Shown: positions 1-13,622, counted from the stretch's first letter. The stretch: 64,000 nucleotides of DNA from Crambe crambe (GCA_963924555.1 OZ004584.1:3347001-3411000); one strand, 5' to 3'. The notes: generated by a model not told the origin, from the sequence alone. A program made the numbers and translations.

Positions 1-317
1 TAAATAAGTCTAGGGTCCAATGTCCTGACGTAACAGTTGTGACTGTTGTGCAAAGATGTAATACTTACTTCAGTTGCAGTTATAGCTAAAGTCTCACTCG
101 AGCCCTTGGCCATTCGCTATATCTGCTCTAACTTTCTCAATTCTTGACCAAATTTCATATTTAAAACAACAACTGAGAGCTGATCAACCACTCTAATTCT
201 AGTAGGGATTAAGCCTATGTATAGTTAGAGGTGAACTTGGGAAAAAATGCAACTTAAAATACACAGGAAATGTTTGCTCCTCATAATCTTTTTTTCTTTT
301 TCTTTTTTTCCTTGCAG

Positions 318-3300
318 GATCCAATGTGCACTTACAAACCAGACTTCACAGTAAGTCAACCAAAAGTAGTTTACGTAGGTAGAATTTAAGAACCAATTAT
401 GTGATGGATAGTAATTAGTATCCTGTGACTGAGTGAGTGAAGCCCCAGAGCACTCATTCACATGATGGTGGATAGTACTAAGTATCCTGTGACTGAGTGA
501 GTGAAGCCCCAGAGCACTCATTCACATGATGGTATTATGTGATGGATGCCAAGTATCCTGTTACTGAGTAAGGTTGGGGAAGCCCCAGAGCAGGTAATGG
601 TGGTTGGTTGGTTGGTCAAATATCAGACCAAAACTGCATTGATCAGCAATGTGCCAGCTGCTCACTTTTTGTTGTTGTTCTTCTTCTTCTTTTTCTTGTT
701 ATTCTGTCAACAGTTGACTGTCAAATGATCAGTATTTGACTGTTAAGTGTTTGTGCTGTGGGAGCTAACACATGAGAATAAGAATAGGGTGGGGAATGAG
801 ATTGCATTTCAATTTCCTCACAGCAAGTGAACTAATTTAAAGTCTGTTCGGGTTCACTTGATCCACTAATCAATCATTCACTGTTACTCTAACCTTTCTC
901 AGTTCTTGAGCAAATAAAACACCAGCAGAGAACTGATTACACACTCTATGAACTGGTTTTTGAAATTTGGTTAAGAATTGAGAAAGTTATAGCAGTTTAG
1001 AGTGAATGATCAAGGAATCAAGTGAGACTTTAATATGGCAACACACACACACAGAGTGCATGTGAACTTTATACAATGACGCAGGAACAATGTAAGAAAC
1101 AATAACAGAATCTATATTTGGTATCTTCTATTGTTATAATTCCCACTTGCCACTACTGGGGAATGTAGTGGAGTAGTGAGAGTTTTAGAGTGACTAACTA
1201 CGTGCCTATATGTAACTAACTATATACATGGACTGTGGATTGTGGCATTCTAATAGGCATACAACTCCCCCCAACAGATGGCCTGGGTTATGACAGCTCC
1301 AACCATATTTATCGGCTCTATCACTCCATGTAGCAGTTGTGGGTACCCTCAATAAGGATAAAGTCTCATGCCTCTACTCACACTGCATTGTACTCCAGAT
1401 ATGGAGTCTGAGCCATCAATTAGAAGAGCTCTAGTGCTTATGGTGATCGAATTAAAGGGGGTAGCATTGCTATAATAATGATGCTAAATGTCATCCATTC
1501 TTGAAATTCATCCTCCCTGTGATAGCAAACCATCCCCCATGCCCTTACTGATCATGCAAGGACACCCAAAGTCTCCAATCATCCAAAATTTCAGTCATTT
1601 CTCCAAATTCAGTATTAATTTTTGGGAAAAACAGGGAATAGAAATTATGTTTCAGTGATTTGTTGGAATCAGTGGATCGAGTATTTTAGGCAGCAAATGA
1701 GATTGAGTTGGAGACATACACTGGACACCTCACAGTGCAACCCTTACGGTGCAACCCTTACAGTGACCCTTACAGTGACCCTTACAGTGACCCTTACGGT
1801 GACCCTTGTATATATAGTAAAGGATTAGTGACACTTATAGTAGAGGATATCATGTCCTTATAGTAGAGGATCTTACAGTGACCCTTGCAGTAAAGGATCT
1901 TATAGTGGATAATCTGTCTTTAGTGACAGGATCTTAAAAGAGTCCTTTTTTGTAGTATGTAGAGGATCTTACAGTGACCAGATCTTGTGATATCTCAACT
2001 AACACATAATGCTAATAATATTATATGGAAAGGGTTATCCCTATCAGAAGAGAAAATGTTTAATACTAGTCCAATGGGGCATCTGTGTACTTAGTGAGTG
2101 CTATCCTCTAATAATATCCAGGGTTCACTGTACAGTCACCACGGCAAGAGGAACATGATTGACCTTTGGCAACTAGGCCTCATTTCATAATATCTATCCA
2201 TGTAACACATGTGAGCATTCCTTGGCCCTGAGAACTTTTTTTTAAACTTATTTTTACTTAGTCATCTGCCATTAATGTTTGCAGACATAGTTAAATGAGA
2301 AGGTTCCAAAGGTCCTAGCCAGCCTGGCATATTGTGCAACTCAAAGCTAGGCTGGGTCTCCTCCAATTAAGGGAAATACACATGCCACTTATAAATTTCC
2401 CTTTGATGTGCATGGCCTTAGGTTGGAGAGAACCATTTAAGTAATATGCTGTGCAGGATCTGGAATCCATTTTTAAAGCACCCTTTAAGTTGGCATGACC
2501 CCTTCTTATCATTCACTCTTAGTCTATGGAGGGAGATGTTTAAGTGTATTAGTGGAACACAAAGTGGTCATCTTGGGAGCTGGGTGTTCCACAGGTCCAG
2601 TGGACAGCCCTTAGGATGTTTCCATATGCCTTTAAGGTGTCTGCATTGATTTGGGGTCCAGTTCTGGTCACAGTGATGTGATTATTGGGTATTTATTGAT
2701 TGTTATGTCTTCTTTCTTATAGGCCATCACTACAATAGGACCACCAGAGTGCTGCACAGAAGCCTGCTATCAGATCATGAAGATAATGCAGAATGAGCTG
2801 CTCATGACCAACGGCATGATGGAGAGCGGGTAAGCTAGCACCATGAACCACTTGTAACTCTTAGTCTAGAGAAAAAGCTTGGGTCAGACCAGAGTCCCAC
2901 TATCTTATAATTCTTACTCCTGAGTGTCTTAGAGATATCCTGATTAGCAATAGGTGTACAAGTTTTAGGTATCCTTATTTGAAACCAGAGGTGTAGGGTA
3001 TCCTTATAGGAGAACAGGTATCCTTATAGGAGAACAGGTATCCTTAAGGAGAACAAAGGTATAATCCTTACAGGAGAGTAAATGCATGTGTTGGTATCAC
3101 TCTTACTGCCCACATGAAACTAAAGGGTCACACCAAGTGTGTCAAAATCATTTATTATAACTGTGTGACTATATGGAGCACTTGAGATGTATCATGTTAG
3201 TGTTGACAGAGCATGTGAATTATATACTTTTTCTATGAACATTTCACAGGAAATTTCATGAGCCTCTTCCTGTGGTTCCCCTCAAGATCCTAGCACACAA

Positions 3301-5903
3301 TGAGCTAGTTGGACGTGTCATCGGTAAGTCCCTCCCACAAGTAGTTATTGATACTTCTAACAAATAATAGCTAGTCAATGTGTGTGTGCGGCTCTCCCAA
3401 CAATGTAATCTTCCAACTGAGCCAGCCCCTTACTACATAGTGCCCCTCAACATGCACTTCCACACTTTTCAAGCCCTGAAAGTTACAAGAGGTTCCACTA
3501 GCAGAATTTAGATGTTTCCCAATCATAATTATTGTGATTTCAGTGGTACTGTTAATCGCGTACTGTTGTTTTATTGCTCCATGAGAGCAATGGAGGCCCA
3601 TCAGTCCTTTATCATTGCAACAAAGGACATCAGGTGTTGAAAATAGCGGGGTTAGCAACTCTTGAATCAAAAGGGTCAATTAATGACCACAACTAAAGCT
3701 TGTCAATCGATTGCTAGCGAACATGATTAGATTATTTTTGCTGCAAGTAGATGCCTTGCTATGAAACAATTATTTCTACAGCTTTCATAACTAAATGACA
3801 CCTTCAAAAGGCATGATCTCACTTTTTGGCTTTCCTCTCTACTAAATACATAACTACAGTTAACTAGACACCTGGAGTTCTAGCTGGCCTCAACCTCACA
3901 CTTCTGCAGCTGCCTTGTTCACCATGTATAAAGATATTAAAGATTTGCACACCACACATCACATGAAATGCCAATTTGCCATGTGCAAGAAGAAATTAGG
4001 CTCCTCCAACTACAGTGTCCTGATTTATAGAGTTAATTATAGTGTCCTGATTAGAGAGTCATAGTGTCCTGATTTATAGAGTTAATTATAGTGTCCTGAT
4101 TAAAGAGTCATAGTGTCCTGATTAAAGAGTCATAGTGTCCTGAATAGTGTCCTCATTTTATAATAAGTCCCATTTCTCCAGATTTTTTTTTAAATTTCTT
4201 TTGTTGTTGTTTTTTTGTTGTTTTTTGTTTGTTCATTGTTGCTTTTTATTTTGAGGAGTTCAAAGTCCACAGCTAGTAACTAAACAAATCTAAAGCTTGT
4301 GCCCACTTGAGATAGAGTTCAACTGTACACTTAATTAAAGAAAGCAATGCTGATCATTACAGCAAAAGTTCAGCTGTAATTGCATGGTCCCTGATTCATG
4401 GTTACTGATATTCCTAAATGGAGCAAATGAGAAACTGATTTTGTAACTGTTGGACTATGGTGACTGCAAAGCACTGCAGATTCACATTAGCAGAGTGAGC
4501 AGAGCAGCTGTCACTTTTAGATAGGTCTAGAGTCTAGACCAGCTTTACTACACAAAGTGGCCATAACAATTGATAGTACTGTTGTAGCTTCTTAATACTG
4601 CATGGCTCCAGCTGCTGGCAATTATCCAGGGAATCACTTGCTTAGCACACACATACTCAATCTATTTTTAAAAGTTGAAGGATTTATTATAATGGTGCTA
4701 AACTGAGCCTGACCTCATAATTATATGCAAAGACATACATGTATCATGCTTGAATGGCATTTTCCTGCATGTATGTGACGTCCTGAAGCAGTTTGCATAT
4801 TTACAAACAGTAACGATGTTGACGCATTCATATGTTTGCAAAGAGTATGGTGCATGACTCCCCAAGTACATGCAAGTAAGGATCATCACCTTGAACAACA
4901 TTTATAAACATCAACAAATACAGAATTTGCTCTTCAATCCTGTTCAATGGAGCTTAATGCCACTCTCATATTGTCATGTCTTTAAAATTAATCTGTTTAT
5001 CAATGGCTACTTGCATTCATTCTGTTTGAATGTTGAATGTGTGCATGCAGACAGGCATGTGATATGTGATGGAATTCTCGACAGACATGGCATGCCATGT
5101 TCAGTGATGGAATTTTGCATTAGTGATTAAGCTATGGTTTGGCAGGTCATTGCCTGCCACATGATGCAGACAATACCAGACATGAATCTACCACCTTGAC
5201 CAGCACCCTTTATGGAATTACTGATTAATCTCTTTCAAGTTTAGTATATCTTCCAGATTCATAGTATGGTCAACACTTGATTAAAGTGGTGTATGTAGTG
5301 CCAGGGATTGTTGTATCAGGTGTGCTACATGGCAAGCTATAACTCAGATCTGGTTAATAATCCATGCATCCATACTCAGTACAAAAGATATAACAATTGA
5401 TGGAGTCTTAATTGGGCAAGCAAAATCCACTAGATGTATTCACCCCTGAAATAAGGCTATGCCTCCCCCAGGGCTGCCTTTAGGCCATGCCTCCCCCAGG
5501 GCCTTTAGGAAACACTGATTCATTACTTAACACTCTACAATGGCAACCTTTACTATCATTAGGTATCTTCCTACACCACTACTGTAGCACTTTATATCAC
5601 ACAGAGAACATGTGGGTCAGATGCATGTGTGTGTGACTGAAGTGCTATAAAGTCCATTGAACAGCTAATGTGACCTGCTATATGTGTGCCGAAGAGAAAT
5701 GTGTACAGACTAACGGCTCCTCATTGAAATTTGATATCATGCATGGTGGCATATGCATGCATGTAACTACGTCACTAGCCGCTGGGCAATCAAGCACTCA
5801 CTCCACTTAAAGTTGTCCAGTACATGTCAATCAATTTGTTCTAGTCTCTAGAGCAAGAATGCTAACTACACCCTATCTAAGTGACCCAATTCTAACTATA
5901 CAC

Positions 5904-5956
<53 letters not shown>

Positions 5957-8900
5957 GGTAAAGGAGGAGGCACTTTGAAACGAATTATGGCTGAGTCTGG
6001 CACAAAAATCACAATTTCCAAGTAAGTAACAACCATAATATAACTATAGAACTAGCAAGCTAGCGATATCATGAAGGTGTCTAATACCAGCCCAGTAATG
6101 AGGAAGGAAATAGCAGCTGCAGTGCAGTCATGGTAACCAGCTACTGTTGCTAGCAAGCTAAAACAGCCTTGGCTTGTATCTATTTGGCTCTTCTCAAGCT
6201 CTTGAGTCCACGAGGACATTCCATACGATGTTTCCACACGATGTATACGTAGATCTCAAGCACTTAACAGGTTGATGATCTTGTTTGCTGAATTACTCAA
6301 ACACTCTCAGACTGGCTGACTGACTGACTGACTAACCTAATATGTTGTTATTTGGGATATCTTGTTTGGCTGGATTCCTCAAACACTTGATGACGGAGCT
6401 AATGTGGACATTAGGTCTGTCCTGTTAACTCTCAAGTATTCGGAAGATGTTGCATGCTGGCCAATTTTGGTTAAGTCCCATCACTTATGTACGTATGTAT
6501 GTAGCTTGCCATGCTTGTGCAGTCAAGTTACAACCATTACATGCACATTATACATAGTGCTTGTTAAATCACACTTCTCCTAACTAGCTGGTGTAATAGA
6601 GATCAGTATATACAGTGGAAGCTTCTGCATGCTGTATGAAACTGATCAAGACAGAGTTAATTATCTAGCTCCAAGACATGTGACCAAATTTGGCAGTGCT
6701 TTAGACGATTCACCTTTAGAGTAGCTATAAGGAAGGAAGGTTCAGGTGGTTAGAACTGATAGATATGGCTTCCAATTAGAAATAAGTGCATATGGTTGAT
6801 GGCTACCTACTCTCTATGCTCCAGCTGTATGGAGAGGTACTGCCAGGTAGCTTATGGCAGTAACTGTAGCTGTGTGTAGTCATTGAATGTAGCTAGTGTC
6901 CTACACATGTGCTTATATACCTATAGTAGTGACCTTGAGTATAAGTTACCTTTACTCTCAGAGAGAAGTTGTAGGTTCATGATTGGTAACTCCTTGCATG
7001 AAGTCCCAGGCAGCAGCAGTCATTCATGGCTGTTCTACCCCATCATGAGCCCACCATACCATACCTTATGGTGGTTGCTATGAATTTTAGCTCACCTGGG
7101 CTTTGAATCTAATTAGGGTTGAAGGCCTGAGTTTGAGGGTTTAGGTCCTTCCCTAGTGGTTGTCTCTAGGTACACACTGAAGCTGAATAACCTCACACAA
7201 GAAGATTAAAACATTTTTGGCACAAGGAATTTTACTTTAAGCCTGTAGTTAGTTGGTAGCTATTATGCTAGCCACTTGGTAGCTAGCTATGTGGAATAGC
7301 CTATGTAGTAACTATACAGAGCCTGCATATTTTTTACTAGCTAGTATCCTAGTATCCTAACCATGATTTACTAGCTAGTATCCTAGTATCCTAACCATGA
7401 TTTACTAGCTAGTATCCTAGTATCCTAACACATGATTTGCTAGCTAAGTATCCTAACCATGATTTATATACTAGCTGTCCTATTATGCATGTAGATCATG
7501 ATAAAATCTATTAATCAGCACTGCTACACTAATTTCCATCAATATAGAAGAATCTTGATAAACATAATATTATTATACGTATCATCTGTAATTGCAGACT
7601 GAAGGACCTGACAGCCTTCAACATGGAACGTACCATCACTATCCTGGGGACCATCGACAATTGTAAGAAAGCAGAGAGCCTGATCAGCGCGAAACTCAGA
7701 GCTTCCTATGAGAGCGATATGGCCCAATTCATCCCCATCAGTGTAAGTGCAATGGAACTAGCTGCAGTTTAATAAGTGCTGCATGTGCCAGGGAACATAG
7801 CATAGACCTTTGACATATATTTATAGCTGATACTATAGCAGCAAGAATGAGGCGTCTAATGTTATACAAGCTGCCTTACCATTTTACATAGCTACAGATA
7901 TTAACAGTAGCTTACTATAGCAGCAAGAATGAGGCGTCTAATGTTATACAAGCTGCCTTACCATTTTACATAGCTACAGATATTAACAGTAGCTTGCTAT
8001 ATACTTTACTGACTTTTCTTGATGCAGGAACCAAGTGGCTTTGGGAGTGCTCTCAGCCCCTCCCCCACAAATGTGCCCACGTCTTCCAGCCAGGGAACAG
8101 TTGGCTCTGATTTCCGAATACCCCATGCCGGTGCCCAGTCCCTCCCTGCCACGCCTTCTACGACCAATGTCCGCACTTTCACAGATTACTCGGGTGAGCA
8201 CACTCGCCTGACAACTCTACACGGATCCACAGGTGCTCTCGAAGTAAACAACCTTGGAGGCTTCAAACTAGGACCAACTTCTCTAGCCAACGGGGGGACG
8301 TCAAGCAAGTTTGCAAATGCCCTCGAGTCAAGCATCAATGGCATTGTAAGGACCACCACAACAAGTGTTGCTACAAGCAACGGGATCGGAAGCATGAATG
8401 ACTTTGGTAGTTCTATGAACGGACATATTAGGAGTAACGTAGGAACAAACCATCTAGGGCTAGGGCAGAGCCTCATTTCAAAGAACGCTCCAGTCCTTTC
8501 TGGAGTCAGTGGGAACGGTCTAGGGAATGGGCTTGGGAACGGAGTGGTTGGAACAAACGTCATGCAGTTCTCCTCCAATGATGGAATCAATGATGTGGAT
8601 GATATGTCTGATGTCTTTCATGGATTGACATTCAAGGAGCCTTCGATTGGTGCTGCTCCTGGATACGGACGGTCTCGTCTTCGACGATCCAGTGCTCCAG
8701 TGGGGAACGGTGGCGAACAAGGAACTTTTGGTGGTCCCATTTCCACTGGCTATGGCTTGTGGGGGAACGGAGGAGGAAATGAACTGCCGGGGGTGAGCGA
8801 GGTAGTGCCAACATCTCGTAACAGCCCCTCACCTCAATTCAACACTGGGAGTGGTAGCTTTTCCGCAGGGATTGGTCCAAATCCTGCTTTCAACACAGCA

Positions 8901-11900
8901 TGGGTCAATGGACACTCGAATGGCACCAATTTCCCACCAAACTCCACCAACTTCCCAGGAAATTCCACCCACGGAACGCAGAGCATCTGGTCGGGACTTG
9001 GAGGAAGTGGTAGCAATTCTATCGGAGGAAGCAACGGGGGTTCCAATCCAAATGGAAGTCAAGCAATCGTGGGGAACGCCAGCAGTCGTCCTAACAGCCA
9101 AACCAGCAGCTACTCCAACTCTGATAGCTCCCTCAGTGGGATCAGTCCGATATACTCCCCAACCACTTCCAACGGTTTCGGAGGATTCTCCACTTCCGAG
9201 AATGTACCCACATCGCTCGGCCTGCTGACTACAACACCCCTGGGCATAGGACTAGGAGGAGAGGACAGGGAATCACGATCCCCATTTCGGGTAAGTTCAC
9301 ATTTAGATAGCTAGCTACTGCAGCTATGAGTGTGAGGCTCCATTGAAGCATAGCACCATGCAAGCCTTTGCTGCTACTAAACTAGAGGCTTATTAGAGAG
9401 CATGTCTGAAAATTAGACTAAGAAAACTATCTAATGCATGGCTGCTAGTAAAGTTAGTACTGTAGGCATATCTGAACATTAGACTAAGAAAACTATCCAA
9501 TACATTATGAAAGGGCTTAATTTACCCGCACTTTCTTTTATTTCATTATAATTGCATTCTTCTTCTCTTTGGGAGGAAAGCATTGCCCTCTCTGTGGCAG
9601 ATGGCTCTTCCAGATAACCTATACTCACAGGGACTCGCCTACTTTTTCTAACTATTCTTTCTTCCTTTGGGTTAATGTTGTATCAATCATAATTCAATCA
9701 TTATGTGATGGCTAAAAAAGTATTTTGGCGAATCAGGTCACAACAATATTGGCCAGCTCTGGAGATGTTTAGCTACACAATGTGTGACTACTTATAAATA
9801 ACAGCCCTTGATTTCTTCAGGCAGGGAAGGGAGGGGTCAATAATCTGTAAACTAGGGCCCTTACCTGTTTCAGAAAGGTTAAACTGATTTGGAAGTCTGT
9901 CCTCGGTGAGACTTATTAGCTATACTTTGAACTGACTTGTAGCTACATGTACTTATAAATGTGTAGCACCCCTTCTGAGAAAGAACTGAGAACTGGAGGC
10001 TTGGATGCATAGCTACCTGTCCCCCCACTTTGACCACAGCCCTGTTACCCAGGCTTTTCTAACAGTGACCTTGGTTATCATCATCTGGGCAGATAGCTAA
10101 AATGAAAGCTTAAGTTCCTCCCCTCCATCACTAGTACCAGGCTGTTAGATGGCTAGGGATGATTCTGGCCAGATTGAAATCCACATGGCCCTCTTAGATA
10201 AATTTGTGATTCGAAGTCCCCATGGCTAGCTCTCAAGGGGGCTAGGGATGGTTATGGCCAGACTGAAGTCCCCACTCTTACATAAATGCACCCTCAAAAA
10301 ATAAGGAAGAGCTTAAGGAGAAGTATAGAGAGTACAGCTTGCTAATAGCTTCAAATAAAGCACTCCCTTTTTTCTATGTAGCTAGAGCTGGTAAGAAAAG
10401 GCATTTCCTTATCAAAGAAAGTGGTTGGAGCTGCTTCTCATGCATGACAAGGCTCCCCAAGGTTTTCCTCCTGGGCAGGAGCCACAGAAACACATGTTAA
10501 GGAGATGCTGCCTCTGGTAGCTGTAGACATTACCACATTGGTTTGCTGTAGTTTCTGCGGGATGGTTGTCAGGCCAGGCTGTATGGAGGACTTGAGCTCC
10601 ACTGCTGCAGTCACTAACCACTGATGTCTGGGTTAAAAATAGACACTTCTGCAGTGTCTATATATAGCTACTGGTAGCTAGTAAGCAGTTTCAATGAGTG
10701 ATAATCAGCAATACAGGCCTCCAATGGATTTAGCCTTTTATCATATCATTGTAGCACTGATTAGCTGAGTATTAAATTGTTATTTAAAAATAAAAATCCT
10801 AACAAATGGATGTTTTTTGATAGCTTGTAGCTAGCCATGACTACTTGGAACTATTCATGGCAGTAGTGAGTGTAGCATTAGCTATAGCTCAATCTGATCA
10901 TGTGAATGTGGTAGCTATTTTGCTTTGAACATCAACTCATAAATTATGCTAAGAGTTGTATATGTATCTAATGTGAATTGACTACCCCCACACACACTCT
11001 GAACTGTACAATGACACTCACGAGCTTAAAACCTGACCAGCTTCAGTCTTTGTATTGTAAATCTATCCAATAGCAAAGCTGAGCTGTTACAATAGTAGAA
11101 GCTAGTAGTATTACTACCATGGAGGCCCACGTCCCCAATACAGTATCAATAGTGGCCCAGGTCCCCAATACAGTACTACTACCACTATTAATAGTGGCCC
11201 ACGTTCCCAATACGGTACCAAGCCTTTGTCTGTGTTAGTGTCAAATTCCCACAAGACACAATGCTGCAATAATTCCAAGTGATGAAACTGACTCTTTCTC
11301 CGTACGTTCATGTGTAGAAGCTGCACCATTTGGGTCAATGCTGTGTGTACACGCACAACGTACACTACTGCTGTAAAAGCAGTCACAATCTTTAAGGAGA
11401 GGCATAGTGTCTGTTAGTGGCTATGTAATGGTATGCTGAAACCTCCAATAGAAGCATGCTCCCAAATAGAGGTTAAGTATGATAAATGGAGGAATGGGAA
11501 TCAACATCTCAGGGACTTTTTAAGGTGGTAACCGGCTCCCCCCCCCCTTTCGAAAATGGTTTACTTTCTACATCCTGATTAAAGGTGTCTTTTATGTGTG
11601 AACAGTTCTAAAGGAAAAATATCCCTGACATAAAAGTCTTTGTTCCACATCAAAATTGTTAGACCTTTTAAGACTCTTAGAGAAAGAGGCCATTCTGTTT
11701 TAGACTAAGTGAAAAAAAACCACTCTTAATTTAATAGCTCCACTCACTAGAGCATACAAGATCAGGATCTGCTGGTCAAATTGGATTTACTGTCTTGCTA
11801 ATTCATTTCTTACAGGCATCTGTTCCAACTCCACTCACCACAGTGGCTGAGACCATGACCACAAACGTAAGCAGACTCTGTGTATGTGTGTTCCTTATTC

Positions 11901-13374
11901 ATATGGCATCCCCTTAAAAAGGCCGACACACCCTAAACTGAATGCTTCAGGATATGATATCACATCCCTTGACCTTTAGCTACAGCAATAGTTATCACAG
12001 CCCTGTCCTGTCCTGTCCTCTAGGGGTTAACTAATTGTCTGTCCTGCAAAGGAAAAAATACTTAAAATACCCCTGCATGCGTTTCTGTGCAAATTGAATA
12101 CCAGCTACGTACAAATATGCATTGCCCATTGCTTGTTATCTAACCTTGCCTTTCTTACAACCTTGTATACAATCTCGCTTTTCTTATGACTTACCACCTT
12201 GCATGATTCACAGTCGTCGTTGTGATAAGTTGGTAGTTACTACTAGGCTAGAAATCAGTGAGAGAATGGTTATCAGAGTTTCATGTTAAAGCATCACAAG
12301 CCACAAGATCATAATTTTATAATATGAAAGACATTGATTGCTGCATTTTCTACTCTCTTTAGGGTGACAGAGTTGAGGAAGATGATTTTTATCCCCCTTC
12401 CATGGTGAATGACTTGCTTGGAGAGAATCAACCACCAATGGTAAGGGCATTACTTATGTAGTTAACTGCAAATTGTCTTGACGTAACTATCATGATGGAA
12501 TGACACAATGTGGAATGGAGGCTTCTAGCTACATTTTATTCTCATCCTGCAGCTACCACATTCTATAGCATGAGTCAACCAACACATAAAAAAGCTTGGT
12601 GTTCACCATTTTTTTTTCGGAATAAAGTCAGCCCCGTTAAAGTGCATGGTTTTGTGGTAGCATTCCTACGTAGTACGCAAGAGCTGTGTCTGACACTGCA
12701 GTGCGTAAAGCTACCCACATAATATCCGGCCTATGTAAGCTTTTGACCATGAAAGAATTTGACCATCAGTACGTGGCTTGTTCTGAAATTTGATCAGGTA
12801 TTTCATGTCCTCCCCATATCATACAAGCTGTACTCTATTCTGTTATCCATTACTACTATCCCTCTTCACAGATACCTCCCATATCTGTGGGTTTCCAATG
12901 GTAACACTCACTGCGACCACTTCACTTCACACAATACGCAATTACTAATCAAAAAGGAATCGAATAATTTGACTGTGTACGTCCTACAGCATAATTTGTC
13001 TCAAATAATCTTACTGGTATTCTCACACTCCCGTCACAAAACTTTGTAAACTTTTTGAACTTTATTCATTAACCCTCTCTCAGTGTGCAAGTATCATTCC
13101 TAGTTGTTCAAAGTCCGTAGATCATTATCTTTACAAATTTATTGATTCATCCAACCAACACCATCTGTGCATCAATCGTACTCACCCGTTCTTTCTACAA
13201 CTTGCTTACATTAACTTCAATAACAATCTACTTACTCCACCAAAAAAGAATCGAAACGAAGTGAATGTTTATTTTGAGATGATTAAAAGATTGATGAATC
13301 TGTTTTCTTTTGGTTCTTTTTGTTCGTTCGTTCGTTTGTTTGTTTTGCTTCAGACAGCAGCTACCAATCAGTAA
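318..13374 (+). CDS. IGF2BP: IGF2BP/IMP-family KH-domain RNA-binding protein, 3' part (5' exons lie before the window)
   Basis: Probable mRNA-binding cytoplasmic protein that controls stability, localisation or translation of target mRNAs (family knowledge). Exons that I can join in phase are 318-350, 2723-2829, 3250-3323, 5958-6021, 7598-7742, 8028-9290, 11816-11866, 12363-12440 and 13354-13374, giving 611 residues to a TAA stop; all introns are GT-AG. The second and third exons encode the end of one KH domain and the linker. The next KH domain reads VPLKILAHNELVGRVI, then the GXXG loop GKGG, then GTKITIS, then NMERTITILG. These match the KH2 region of vertebrate IGF2BP1-3 as I remember it. 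After this comes a 421-residue low-complexity exon and a short acidic tail with DDFYPPSMVNDLLGE. No KH3 or KH4 is seen. RRM domains would be upstream of the window. The family call is strong; the first 33-bp exon and the last exon are less certain. Confidence 0.85.
401..590. repeat. Degenerate tandem repeat, about 65-bp unit, three copies
   Basis: Each unit contains AGTATCCTGTGACTGAGT and a later AAGCCCCAGAGCA. The first two copies are nearly identical and the third is diverged. It lies in an IGF2BP intron just after the 318-350 exon. Confidence 0.75.
1728..1990. repeat. 12-bp minisatellite CAGTGACCCTTA with a decayed tail
   Basis: Several tandem CAGTGACCCTTA units are followed by scattered GATCTTACAGTGACC variants to about 1990. 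The 68-residue open frame across it (TLTVTLTV) is only the repeat read through. It is intronic. Confidence 0.8.
2998..3080. repeat. 20-bp tandem repeat TATCCTTATAGGAGAACAGG
   Basis: Three close copies plus a degenerate fourth, in the IGF2BP intron between 2829 and 3250. Confidence 0.75.
3324..5957 (+). other. IGF2BP intron; holds a 4012-4155 tandem repeat and no gene
   Basis: AT-rich intron. At 4012-4155 the unit ATAGTGTCCTGATTAAAGAG recurs six to seven times in two spacing variants. A T/G-rich stretch follows at 4185-4250. Short open frames here lack splice signals or family motifs. The intron ends in the (CT)24 tract. Confidence 0.7.
5906..5953 (+). repeat. (CT)24 microsatellite forming the polypyrimidine tract of an IGF2BP exon
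   Basis: Forty-eight bases of uninterrupted CT lie directly before GCAG and the KH-domain exon at 5958. The microsatellite is therefore the polypyrimidine tract of that 3' splice site. Confidence 0.9.
7331..7465. repeat. 34-bp tandem repeat with TAGTATCCTAGTATCCTAAC
   Basis: Three to four copies in the intron before the 7598 exon. Each copy also contains the short doubling TAGTATCC. Confidence 0.75.
7831..7994. repeat. Exact 82-bp tandem duplication
   Basis: Positions 7831-7912 are repeated at 7913-7994 with no difference seen until the last few bases, which implies a recent event. It ends about 33 bases before the large IGF2BP exon, so the branch-point region may be duplicated. Confidence 0.85.
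8028..9290 (+). other. Large Gly/Ser/Asn-rich exon of the IGF2BP-like gene
   Basis: This single 1263-bp exon (421 codons, phase 0 at both ends) has no recognisable domain. It is rich in Gly, Ser, Asn and Thr, with GNGLGNGLGNG, poly-Ser stretches and several SPSP/SPIY type sites, so it looks intrinsically disordered and prion-like. It occupies the position where vertebrate IGF2BP proteins continue towards KH3 and KH4. Open frames on the minus strand across it, for example 8186-8590, are shadows of its biased composition. Confidence 0.8.
9291..11815 (+). other. Long IGF2BP intron without a recognised gene
   Basis: 2.5 kb of AT-rich sequence. It holds two near-copies of a short segment with AGACTAAGAAAACTATC near 9415 and 9480. 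A small degenerate repeat with CCCACGTCCCCAATACAG lies at 11120-11215. A 12-13 base C run lies at about 11540. No coding exon is evident on either strand. Confidence 0.6.
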
Positions 13375-13610
13375 AAATCTACCCAGTCTCTCTCTTCATC
13401 AAGATCATGTTTGTACAATGTGTATTATACAGTTTGATAAGAACTTAGCATGAAAAATTCACTATTTCAAAAAATTTTGGGTTCAAGTAATTTGTCAATT
13501 TTTTTTCACCTAGCAACAAGTCTTCTTTTGCTTTCAATTTTTTGGTTTGTTTTCATTATTCATTTGTCATAATTATTAGCTAAGCTGATTCATTTTCCAT
13601 CACTCCACAG

Positions 13611-13622
13611 GTATACAGCTAG
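13611..13622 (+). other. Possible alternative terminal exon of the IGF2BP-like gene
   Basis: After the acceptor ACTCCACAG, a phase-0 reading gives Val-Tyr-Ser and then TAG. It could replace the 13354-13374 exon (TAATNQ, TAA). Both are very short, so sequence alone does not decide which is used. Confidence 0.3.

Noticed and set aside
1622..1828. 68-residue frame ending in TLTVTLTV repeats
   Set aside because: Produced by the 12-bp minisatellite in an intron.
5906..5953. CT repeat as a sequencing artefact or random microsatellite only
   Set aside because: It is directly joined to a splice acceptor and a well-matched KH exon, so it is reported as a functional tract instead.
8186..9228. Several open frames opposite or overlapping the large IGF2BP exon
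   Set aside because: Shadows of the biased Gly/Ser/Asn exon; they carry no domain and the plus-strand frame fits splice phase on both sides.
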